A stretch of 64,000 nucleotides of DNA from Halocaridina rubra. Its lineage: Eukaryota; Arthropoda; Malacostraca; Decapoda; Atyidae. The DNA is taken from positions 42,501 through 106,500 of the forward strand of contig JAXCGZ010005734.1 in assembly GCA_037179515.1 (NCBI GenBank). Direction: 5' to 3'. The notes under the pieces were generated by a model. It was given only the letters and a program-made list of their open reading frames with translations. It was not told the origin of the DNA and did no database searches. Shown in pieces: positions 19,901 to 33,000 of this stretch. The position numbers and the translations under genes are program-made. How positions within the stretch are numbered: position 1 is the stretch's first letter; each line of letters opens with the position of its first letter.

Positions 19901-22900
19901 TCACTATTTATCCCCTATTCGAATGGGGGGTTGACACAGACCTGTTGGAGTGGGAAAATTAAGGTTGGATTCCTTTTTAAATCTGGTGATGATAAAAATA
20001 TATTTCTCACTTATATTTCCTGCACTTGTAAGTGGCAACTACTTGGAGTAGAGCAAATAAAGGGCTGATAGTCCTGTCTTCCAGTAATTTTTTTTTTCAT
20101 CTTGCTGCAGAACAGCTTATAGCAGTGGCAGTAGTAGTAGTATTTTTTATATTTATAATTATTTTTATTGCTTCATATATTACTATACTGTTGAGTGTGG
20201 TAGGAAAAGTGTATGGTAGGATACTGGTTAATAGGATTAGGGATAAGACAGAATATGTGATCGCGGAAGTGCAGAGTGGTTTTAGGAGAGGTAGAGGTTG
20301 TATAGATCAGATTTTTATAGTTAGGCAGTTATGTGAGAAATATTTAGCAAAGGGTAAGGATGTGTATTTTGCATTTTTGGATCTGGAGAAAGCATATGAT
20401 AGAGTTGATAGAGAGGCTATGTGGAATGTTTTGAGATTATATGGAATCAATGGTAAATTGTTGCATGCAGTGAAGAGTTTGTATGAGGGTAGTAGAGCTT
20501 GTGTTAGGGTAGGGAATGAAGTGAGTGAGTGGTTTCCAGTGAGTGTGGGACTGAGACAGGGATGTGTGATGTCACCATGGCTGTTCAATTTGTATATTGA
20601 TGGAGTTGTAAGAGAGGTGAATGAGCGAGTGCGTGGTCGAGGTTTGAGAATGGTAGATGGGGATGATAACGAGTGGGAGCTGAATCAGTTGCTGTTTGCA
20701 GATGATGCTGTGGTGGTGGCAGATTCAGAGGAAAAGCTGTGTCAGTTAGTGTCAGAATTGGGAATGGTGTGTGAGAGAAGGAAGCTGCGAGTGAATGTGG
20801 GAAAGAGTAAGGTTATGAGGTGTACAAGAAATGAGGATGGCGCTGGATTGAATGTTATGTTGAATGGAGAGACACTTGAGGAGGTTAATCAGTTTAAGTA
20901 TTTAGGCTCGGTTATAGCTGCAAATGGTGGAGTGGAAGCAGATGTGTGTCACAGAGTGAATGAAGGATGTAAAGTATTGGGTGCATTGAAAGGAGTGATG
21001 AAGAATAGAGGGTTGGAAATGAATGTTAAGAAAGTTTTGTATGAGAAAGTGGTTGTGCCAACTGTGATGTATGGATCAGAGTTATGGGGTATGAAAGTAA
21101 GTGAGAGACGGAAACTAAATGTGTTTGAAATGAAATGCCTGAGGAGTATGATTGGTGTATCTCGATTGGATAGGGTTAGGAATGAAGTGGTGAGAGCAAG
21201 AACGGGTGTGAGGAGAGAAATTGCAGCCAGAGTATATATGAATGTTCTGAGATGGCTTGGCCATGTGGAAAGGATGGATGATGAAAGGCTGCTGAAAAAG
21301 GTGATGAATGCAAGAGTTGATGGGAGAAATGCTAGAGGGAGGCCTAGGTTTGGATGGATGGATGGAGTAAGGAGAGCCCTGAATGATAGGAGGATGGATG
21401 TGAGGGAAGCAAGCGAGCGTGCTAGGAATAGGAATGAGTGGCAAGCGATTGTGACGCGGCTCTGATGGGCATCTGCTGTTACCACGGGGCTGCATCTTAC
21501 AGAGATAGCCCTGTGGTAAGGGCAGTAGGAGGAGCTGGCAGTTGTGAAACGACACAGGTTGTGGAAGAGCCGGGAGAATGGGCTGTGGCACTCCAGCAGT
21601 GTCATCTGAACGGTCGCTAGCTCCCTCGTCATTGCCCATAGAGCAAAGTAATCCCCCTATTTGTTTTCCTTTCTTGATGTCGGCTACCCCCCAATTAAAG
21701 GGGGAATTTGCCAAGGTATATGTATGTATGTACTACTACTGCTTAAGGTATCTAGCATCCTTTTGGAAAAAATTAATATATTTTTGGCTATCAAGAGCTC
21801 AGTCCAATCTTTTAATGCATTGTTTTATGTATTACAATAACGATTTGAATGGGGTTGGACACAAACATTTTTGGAGCAAGGAGATTAAGGCTGGATGCCC
21901 GTCCTAACTCCTTGCAAAAGACCTCTATAGTTGCTTCCTAACATGCAGCTTCTACCACTGAGCCACTATGGCTCCCCCAAGCCCTAGGTTTTAATGATTT
22001 TACTAATGTTCATATTTAATAACATTGGACAATTGATGGACCGTGGTTAGAGTAATCCACTTACGAAGTGACAGACCCATGATTATGCCACCCACCATGG
22101 GGCAGGTGAACAAACCTGTCTGTTCATCCCATACAATATACTTGGTATTGATAGTGACACAAAATTGCAAACAACAATATCATTGGACAAATAAATTTCA
22201 GTGTCTGAAGATTGTCTGCAGTGACAAAAGGAGCACAGCACATCAAATGTACCAGGAGTTGATGGTTTTATGTGGCTTTGTGAATGGTTTGAGCACTGGA
22301 GAAGTGTCTTGGTTTATCAGAGAAGATTCACAATCTGTCTCTGAAGACCTGGAGAAGGTTTTCACTACCATAAGAGACAAAGGTAAGAGAAATCTACAAT
22401 TCTTTATTGAATAAAATTTATAATGAATGTTAAAATATTTGCAATAAATGAATTTAAAGTTTTTTTATTTCATGATAATATCTTTTAAGAATTAGGAAAA
22501 GTTAGTCTTTCCTCCAAAACTTAGGAGAAAATCTCTGGGGAAATTTTAAACTATTTGTAGTAAGAGAAAGTTATAAGGCTATAAAATATACAGAGATATT
22601 TTAAGAAGAATTAATATTTTACTGTTATTAAAAGCGCTTTAAAACTATCGAATTTAAAGAATATAAAATTTTGTTAGAGATTGAAATTATGATAAAAGGT
22701 AACATGATTGAATATGAAAATAAATTTTGTATTTTATAATTTGCTGTAGAAAAAGATTAGTTAAAAACTACAAGCTTATAGTATTAAAAAACGATTTAAA
22801 GTTATGTGATTTGAGGAAGTTTAATCATCATTGCCTCAAACACTGTGACACAAAGGACCTCGATGAAATTCCGTCACCCATTCTTTCATATAGGGAATAT

Positions 22901-25900
22901 AAAATTCATTGTTGAAAGAAAAACGGCGTATGTATTTTGAGATGTTTGAGAATATTTTGAAAAATTCTTCTCCATAACTCAGAAAAGTGTAATTAAAAGT
23001 TGCTAGAGGATATTGCAGTAAATTTTCGGGCTTACCACATTAGGCTACAAGACACAGTCACAAGTTATTTATTGTTTCTTCCAATAAATAGTCAAGAGAA
23101 GTTTTTTGTTTCTGCCTCAAAGCAGTTGATAGAAATTTCTTGATTCTGAGACAAATCAGTTGAGAGAAATTTTTGGTTCCACCACAATACAGGGTATAGA
23201 AATATTTTGATCCTGCTACAGAACAGTTGATAGAATTTTTTTCCGCCACAAAGCAATTGATAGAAATATTTACTTTCTACCACAAAATAGTTGATAGAAA
23301 TTTTTTGATTGTGCCACATATCATTTGATAGATATTTTTAATATTTGCCACAAAACATTTGATAGAATTTATTTCTGCCACAAAACTACTAATAAAAACT
23401 TTTGGTTTCTGCAATAAAACCTCTGATAGTTGTATTTTGTTTCAGTCTCAAAACAGTGGATAGAAATTTTTATGTTTCTGCTGCAGAACATTTGATAGAA
23501 ATTTATTTGTTTCTGCAACAGAACTGTTGAAGGTTGCCTCCCTTTCTTTGAACAAATGTGGCCTCCTTGCTACTTTCAATGTTATACGATTTCATGTTAT
23601 AAAAAGGTTAATGTACATTTATCCAGTGAAAAATATTTGAGGCTGCTATGTGTAGATTTTCTTTTCTATAATGACGTACCTGTAAGCACACAAAAACTTT
23701 TATAGTGATTTTTTAAAATGTTTAATGCATTTGAAGTATTATTTTGTTTTCATTTTCCTTTCCATTATTTCATTAGCTTCTTGGATCTACCTACTTCATA
23801 GCTGTCCAGTCATATTTTTGAGACTTAATGTATTTTCCTTTTTGTTAAACAGCGCAACGACAGAAGAGGGACGAAGAGGGCACAACTAATTTTGATATGA
23901 TGGTTCAGGATAAGTTTTATGACCAGCGACACAATATGGACTTTACAGACCTTCTCTGGAATGTATTAATGAGTATGTTATTGTTTTTTCATACTAGATA
24001 CAGTATTTTTAGTTTTTTCTAAAGTTACATGTAGTCCTTATTTCAATTGAGGTGGATTCAGACATGTTGGAGCAGGGGAATTAAAGCGGAATGGCTTTTG
24101 TAACGCCCCCACGGCAAGCTTGAACCATTGTATGTCTGGTTTCTTATGACTTGTGCATTCTACCACTGAGCTACTGCAGCCCATTTATTAGTTTTTATAT
24201 TTGGTTTAAAGAATTTTTTCATTGATGACAGGAGAGATAATACTGGCCCACTTGTTCCCATGTTGTGTTAAGAGGTTGCTAAAGGAATAGAGAAAGAAAA
24301 AAGTTGCCGCAAAACAGCAAAGCAAAGGGATGAGGCTGTGTAGATGTATCCCATTTGCCTCCCTATTTTATTTTTCTTCAGATGTGGCTGCCCTACTGGT
24401 ATATTAAGAACATGGCATCATGAAGAAAATTGCTTATTTGCTTACCATTTTGATAATAAGCTATAGAATTTTAACACCGTTTTGTGTCACAATTATTTCC
24501 CATTTGAATGGAGGCGGACACAGACGTGTTGGAGCTGGGGTATTAAGGCTGGATGACCTTGCTAATGCTCCCCAGTGACACTATACCTCACGCGTTCTAC
24601 CCCTGAAATAGAATGAACCTTATTGTTCACTGTGATTAAGTTTAATCTTGATCATTGCTCTATCATATTTATTCAGTTATGATGGAGTTGCAGTAGCGCA
24701 GTGGTTAGAAATCTCACTTGTGAAGTGACATAATCGTGTTCAAGCCCACTGCAAAGTGTTAGGACATCCAGTTTCAATTTCGAAGCCCCCAACCAGTATG
24801 TATCCTTCTCCTTTCAAATTGGGATCAATAGTGATACAAATGTCCTAAAAATAAATTATATGCATTCTTCCTCATAGAACTCATTTAGCAACCCACTAAC
24901 ATTTTCTTACAGTGATATTTTAGTACGTTCATATTTCATTTTTCTTTTAAGAAATCTCTAATCTCTGATATTTTTCAGTATTACCCGAGAAAAATTAATT
25001 CTTTTATTTAACTATGCATTTGCTCTTGTTACACCAAAACCTCTAGTCATATCCTTCCCAACAATATGATTAACTAAACACATTATCATATGTGAAAATA
25101 TGAAGCATATATGCCCCTGGCCGGGATTTAAACGTAAGACACATTTCGTAGAGTGTTGTTTCCCTAGTTCTTATCAGTTAGCTAAGAGGCTTCTTTCTTC
25201 TTTGATACCTTCAGTGGTACAGTTCGTTGAACCTTGGCACTTATTATGTGGCCTAGGTTCGAATCCTGGTCAGGTACAGAAATATGTTTCCCAACAATAT
25301 ATTTAACTTATACTCTTCAGGATGTGAATCTTATAGTGATCTGAAGCAAAATCTCCATTTAGTTTTCATTACCATTGCTTATGGACAAGTGCGACCGCAG
25401 ATACATGTGCGAAATAAGACTCAAGTAAGTGGGGATTGTGCGCTAATTGTATTTACCAGTATAAGGAGTTATTTCTGTGCCTATTGGGCCTAATGGCAGA
25501 AGATCTTTCCCAGTTGCCCTGTGAGTGACCAAGGCAGGGAGGGTGAATTTTGGCAGCCTTTTATCCCCAAGAAGTTAAGACGTGTGAACTAGGTATATTA
25601 GCTTCTGGGGAATGTGTGCATTGACTTGGCCACCCCCCTTACAAGTGGGATTACAGCTAATGTATATGCAATTGTAAATTATTTTGAATCCATAACTTAA
25701 GAGTGTCTTCACTAAAGCTACTGACCAATACTTGTCTGTGCACAAGAGGATAATTTAGTAATGTGAAATTGATAATTTATTAAATAGGCAACCGTCCTAG
25801 CCCTTAGTAGAGAAGAGAGTTTGTGACGTAAAACCGAATCCATAGCTGTTGACATTTGGCAAAGGTTCGGACTCATATCCTCAATTTCCTAAGTATGACC

Positions 25901-26981
25901 ACATCTTATTAATGTATACATGTATACAGCTCTGTTGTATTGACCAACTTTAAGGCATTATTATTCAGTTCCCTCTGAGTAGGTGGCTGGGATACCTCCT
26001 TCTCCATGTTCCCCAAGGTGATGTATAACTCGCCTAAATGGGTCAGAGTGAGGGAACTGAAAATCCCTTCCTTTGTATTATCCTCCCACAGTCACAAGTT
26101 TGTTTTTATTACTCAGCCACTCCCTTATAAGGGGGATTATATCTATTATATGTAAATAGATTGTCAGTATGGTGCGATATTTTGCACTCTAGCCTCTGTG
26201 CTATCGTAACCTGCAGTTCCTCTTATTATACTAGTGCAAGTATTTTAACAATACTTATTGTAATACTACATTTGTTCCTCTTAGTAGACCAATTATATAT
26301 TGTAAATAGAAATATAAATTTGAATAATAGTGCAACTCTTCCCAATACTGTAATCGTTCCCCCTTTTTAAACAAGACTAGGCTATCGTTTTATTGTTGTG
26401 CCACTTTAATATCATGTAGGAGCCGGGGGATTAAGGCTGGATGCCATTCCTTAGATCCTACTGTGGGATCGAATCTTTATTAGTCGCCTCCTGACTCTAG
26501 CACGCTACCGCTGAACTAGAGTTCCCAGTTGTGACCCTGCAGCTGAGAACCTGATTTGTATGACCCTCAGCCTAGAAAGTCTTTCATTTGTACTTCTGTA
26601 GATGACTTTTAATATTGTAATAATTTGATTTGTAGATTGGAATCTTAGCTCGAGGTCTGATGCGTGGCCAGGAAGAGCTGCCTGATTTGTCTGGTGTCAT
26701 TCCCCTTCAGATGCTTATTGAGATTGGCATTGAGAAAATAAAGAGAGATTACATCAATATATTCCAAGGTAAGATCATGATGTTGCTGCTTTATGTGTCA
26801 CTATTAATCCCCAGTTTGGGGGTCGGACAAAGAGGCTGGAGTCAAATCTTTATGCCCATTTTAATGCCCTGCAGTAGACTTGATCAAAGGTTTGTAATGC
26901 TAGTAATATATATTTGTGTTAAATAATTTCTGCCTTCCAGAGTCAAAGTTTTGTGTGTGTTGTTGTTGTTGTGTGTGTGTG

Positions 26982-27076
<95 letters not shown>

Positions 27077-30000
27077 AGAGATAGTAAACTCAGTGGAATA
27101 GCAGCAAGGAAACTGGAAATCATTACTTACTTTGCTCCTGCAGAGAGCCAAAGTATATCTTTTGGTAAATATACTCCATTGAGTATTTTTACTCTGTTTG
27201 GGTCTCTGAATTTGCATGAGTGTAAAATGAGTCAAATTGGAGAGATTGGTAGCATTTTGCAAGGTACAAGATGAATGTAATACTGCTTAGTGAAATGAGA
27301 TTAGATAGCCTATTGGTGAATAATGCGCTTGAACCTTTGTATATAGATTTATAGATGATTTATTTTAATCTGACCTCTGATTTACTGTATGGTCACATGC
27401 TTGACTATTTTTATGTTTTATTATCCCTCTGTATTTTTTTTTTTTCCCTTCACTTTTAAGCTTTATTTGTGTAATGTTGTAAAAGTCACCTAAATGGGGT
27501 TGGGTGAGGGAACTGAAAATCCCCCCTTCACCTTTTCCTCCTGTTAGGGAGCATATGAAGCCATATTGGCTTCATCAAGTATGGCATCCTGTCGAAAAGA
27601 AAATTGCATGCCATTATTTATTTTTATTTTATTCACTATCATTTAGCTGAGCATTGAAAAATATAAATAAAGACTAGCACCTAATTAAAAGTTATTATTT
27701 TCCATATTCTGTGTCATGAATCCCCAAATGAGGTGGACACAGACAGGTCAGAACTGGGGAAGTAAGTCTGGATTCCCTTCATAATGACTTCCCATGTCGA
27801 GTGCCCCACCCATTGCAATACCGCGCTCCTCAGCTTCTAGTATGAAATATCTATCCTCAAGTTTAGTGGACTATAGTAATTCTACAACAGTAGTCCCGAT
27901 CCTTTAACCCTTTCTCAGATTAATTTTTTTAACATTGCGTGTCAAACTGGATCTAATATTTTTATTTTATTAATTGATAATATAGGATGCTTAGACACCA
28001 TAAATCTTAATTTAAACTCAAAATAACGATTAATTATATGAAAAAATTTTTTTTAGTAAAAACTCAATTTGATGACCTTTTTCTGGTCTACTACGAGTTA
28101 TCTTGTAGAAGATGTACACACAATATGGTCTATCACGAGATGTATTCTATGGAACCGTTGGAGTTTTCAAATATACGTTGTAACACACTAAAACGGCAGC
28201 AATCTCTGCAACCAGACGTACAGTAACATAAGATACTTCATAGAAGCCAAAAACAACACTTTGGATCACAAAAATAATTAGCAGTTAACTTCATGTGGAT
28301 ATTGCAAAATTTTTAGGAAATTGACCACAAGATATCTCGGGTTAGTACGTTAAGGGATTAATGTTATCAAACTTATCACTCAGGTAGTATTTAAGGGGAT
28401 GACCTGGTCAAATGGTGCTATCAGTTAGTGTAAGTTTTCGGAGATTATTCGTAATACATGTATAGGATTTAGCATATTGCTTCACATGCACAAGCCAATT
28501 GACTACATAATAGTATTGTCAGGTGGCTGAGTCAAAGCATAAAATCTTGAATACAAAGAGGGGATTCCTAGCCCCTCACTCTGCCCCAATTAGTCACGTT
28601 TATAACAACCAGGGGAAAATATAAGATGCTTAGACACCATAAATCTTAATTTAAACTCAAAATAATGATTAATTATATGAAAAAAAATTATTAGTAAAAA
28701 CTCAATTTGATGACCTTTTTCTGGTCTATTACGAGTTATCTTGCTGAATATGTACACACACAATATGGTCTGTCACGAGATATATTCTATGGCACTGTTG
28801 GAGGTGTACAAACATATGTTGTAACACTAAAACGACATCAATCTCTGCTACGAGACGTACAATAAAACGAGATACCTCGTAGAAGCCAAAAACAACACTT
28901 TGGATCACAAGATATTTTGTATTAGTCATAAATTAGCATTTAACTTCTTCATGAGATATCTCTTGGAAATTCCAAAATTTTTAGGAAATAGACCACGATA
29001 TAGGTTAGTACGTTAAGGGGTTAATGTTATCAGACTTATCACTCAGGTAGCATTTCAGGGGATGATCTGGTCAAATGGTGCTATCAGTTAGTGTAAGTAT
29101 TTGAAGATTGTTGGTAATACATGCATAGGATGTAGCAAATTGCTTCACATGCACAAGTCAATTGACTACATAATAATATTGTCAGGTGGCTGAGTCAAAG
29201 CATAAAACCTTGAATACAAAGAGGGGATTCCCAGTCCCCTCACTTCCCCAATTAGTTACCTTTATAACAACCAGGGGAACACGCAGGAAATAGTCTTGTC
29301 CCCCCCTCATCGAAATGGTATTTGCATTATTACTTTACATTTTTATGAGACTCCATATCCTGCTGAAACTAGCAGATTAGCCACCATTGTAATCAGAGAA
29401 ACGAGACAACTAGAATATTGTTTTCTCTGCCCATCTTTGCCTAATCTGCCATATCTCTTCCAGTTCCTTCATGGTACACTCTTTGAATTGGAGTTTGAAG
29501 TTTGTTCTCCCTTATCTCCAAGGGTAACAACTAACAAGTCACAACACTTCCATCTCTGATTCTCTTTGCTTATTGTTTTCTTGATGCCTGGAGCCATTGA
29601 CGACAACTTTACTTGCCTGTCCCAGTATCATATTTGTGAAAAAAAATACATTTACAAATATTTAACTAAAAAGTGCAGCATGAAGAGGATAGCTGTCCAT
29701 CACAGATAAATTGCTTTAGATCTAACCTAGTTGATTATCTGTATATAAATAGTATTAGTGTGTGGTACTCACAGAGGAGCTTTACAAATCAGTCATTTCT
29801 CTTTTACTTAGCATTTGCTATTTACTCTTGACTTTTGTCAGTAAAGTTGCTTTTTATATATAAATTCTTGTGCATTTTCACCTATTGCTTTTCATACCTC
29901 ATTATGTATAGTTATCGTTGGGCGTTGTAGCCAAGTTGGTAGTGCACGCGACTTTGATTCATCAGGTCTGTGGTTCGAGACCCACTACAGTCTGAAATTA

Positions 30001-33000
30001 GAAAGGGCATTCAGTCTGGGTAACGGTCGCTCTGCCGAAACCAAAGTCCTTCGAAAAAAGGCACCGTCCTAGCTCCTATTAGACAAGGGAGCCTGTGATG
30101 TAAAAACCGAATTATCATCATAATTAGTGTCCTCCATGGCTGGGGTGGTAGTGAGTGACTGATTCTTCAGGTCAACGGTTTGAGGTTAGAAAGGGCATTC
30201 ACTCAAGGTAACGTCGTACTGCTAAAACCAAAGTCCTTCGAAAGAAGGCACTGCCCTAGCCTTTATTAGAGTGGAGTCCGTGACGTAAAAACTGGATTAT
30301 CATCATTATTAGTGTCCTCTATGGCTTGGTTGGTAGTGCGTGCATCTTTGATTCGTCATGTCAGTTCGAGACCCACCATGGTCTGAAGTCAGAAACATCA
30401 TTCAATCAGGGTAAAGTCACACTGCCAAAGCAAAGTCCTTTAAAATAAGGCACCGTCCTAGCCCTCATTAGGAAAGGGAGCACATGACGTAAAACCAGGT
30501 CATCATCATGTATTGTTATCAGGAGGGTTAGCTGAGTCAAAGCAAAAACTTAACTATGTAGGAAGAAAATACATAGTAATGGATTCCCAGTCCTCTTGCT
30601 TTTACCCATTTTTTTGACTTTTAAGACATGCAGGGGAACATGGAAAAGGTATTCATGCCCTGCCCCTCATGGGGAATGATGAATGTAAATAAACTATTGT
30701 TTTTATTTGCTCCATCCAGCTGGCGAACTCGTGACGGGAGATCAGCTCTTGTGGTTTGTTAATAACGAAGATGAGAGTTTTGAGAACATGATTTCCCTTT
30801 TACAGAAATTGCATGTTGGGCTCCAGGTGTGTATCTTGTTACACACCTACCTTAACTTGCCTCCAGCTTCCTTAGCTCACTTTACTGCTCAGGTTAGTGA
30901 TATTTTATCTTAAGAGTTTCTTTAACTTTAGAATTTTGAAGCTTATAGTGTACAGGGACTTCATTCTAAAATTTATCAAGGAAATCCAGTATTTGTAAAA
31001 ATTTATATGCTCTCAAGTAAATACTCTATCCCGATACACTACAGCACATCGTGTCTGTAAAATTGCAGTTTATAAAATTGTTTTTATAATTAAATGTAGG
31101 TAATATAATTTTTTTAAAATTACTGCAATATTTTTATGTGTAATTTTATGCCCAGATTGCTGTTTTTGTCATTAAAAATATATAATACAAACAGTTAAAA
31201 ATTACTGCAAAATATTTACATTACTTTTAGGCCCTGACTCAGCTTCGAGAGGAAAACAGTGGTGCACCCTACATATTTAACATGAAATTGGACACGCACA
31301 CTGTTCATACATTACTTAACGGGTGAGTTTGGTGTAATGTATATACATTTTGCTTCTGGTTTTGATAAAAACCCAATATTGATATACCCATATCCTACCA
31401 TTATACATTATGTATAGAGTTTTAGAGGTATGATAGGTGTTTCAAGAGTGGTTAGCATAAATAAAGTGGAGGTTGAGTCAGAGAATAGACATTGGAAAAA
31501 AGCAATCTGATAAGAAAACAGAAAGTTGAAAAAGTTTGGGAACATGGAAAGAATGAATGAGGAACATCCAGAGAATAGAGTGTGGTTAGTAACATTGGAG
31601 TAAGGCCAAGAGGAAGACCAAGAATGAGATAGAAGAATAAAGTGGTAAGAGCATTGGATAAACGTGGTTAGCCAGTGCAGTAATGAAGAGATTGTGAGAG
31701 ATAGGACAACCCAGAGGCATTATTCTGAACATGCTCAGTGCTGCATACTGAAATTGGATGTGTTTGGGTGGGATCTCTTTAGATGAAGCAGTGGGTGCAT
31801 ATCAGCTTCAGTTTTCGGGTCCCACAACGGATGAGCTGGGCTTCACATGCGCTGTGTACTGTGACAAAAGTAATGGTGGAGGGAGGGAAAATTGTGAAAA
31901 CCCTTTATCTCCAAGGTATTGAAAATGAATGAATGGGTCATCTTTTGATTAGTGTGTGCTTTAACTAAGCCTCCATACAAGGAGGATTACAGCCTGTGTA
32001 CCTATGTATACCGTATATATATATAATATATATATATATATTTACACCATTGATGTAAACCCAACGAAAGCACGCTAATAGATCAATAAATTAACCAAAT
32101 GCACAATAGACTGGCTTAAAAATAGGCACACTTCTCTTCTAGATATTACAGGAATTCTATATATAGGCATACGTCAGATTACTGCAATGAAATAATAAAA
32201 AGCTTGTACAAACATTGTCGCTTTCTTGGGATGAGATGTCATTAGGATTAGGTGAAGGAATGCAGTTTATATAACATATTGTAAGGTGTGAGTTAATTCC
32301 TCAGCTCCAACCTGCCTGTGTCCTCTCCCATTCGAATGGGAAGTAATACTGACATATAAAACGGCTAAGGACAACAACATTGTAAGGTGTAATTGTTACT
32401 GAAGAGTAAATGCTACTGCATTTAAAAACAACTCAAATATTTTTAATACAAAATTATGTGGTACATTTTCTTATTCTTTCTCTCACTATCTGGACATAGA
32501 ACCTCTCCTTGCGCTGCACTTGTGCATCACTCATATTTATGATGTGCCAGAATTCAACACACCGGATATATATTACAACAGAATTGTTTGCCGTTTTAAG
32601 TGGTATTATTAATCCCATTCACATGAGGTGGACACAGACAAGTTGGAGTTGGGAAATTAAGGCTGGAAGTTTGAACACAGAATTGTCACAAGTCAAGTGC
32701 TCTTAAGTACTGCATCAGCTAGTAACCCCCAGAACCCCATGTAAAGTTGAATTACCCTATGAATTATTAGATTAGATTGGGTAACTTGCCTTGTAAATAT
32801 GAATAACCCTAGAGCACCCTGGGGTTATTCTTATTTACATGATCCGTAGTACTTAATGTGTGTTTTTTTTACAGCCTCAGACCATCATCATGGGAAGTAC
32901 ACCTCGAGAGCAGTCACGTGAAGTACTCAAAGTCACTTGTTTGTCATATATCCCAGAACCCTCTGATCAAATTTGGATTGGGTAACTTTTCGTCATTTTG

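Noticed and set aside
20949..21714. Long minus-strand ORFs (up to 227 codons) opposite the LINE reverse transcriptase
   Set aside because: They mirror the GT-rich codons of the intact RT frame and have no recognisable domain.
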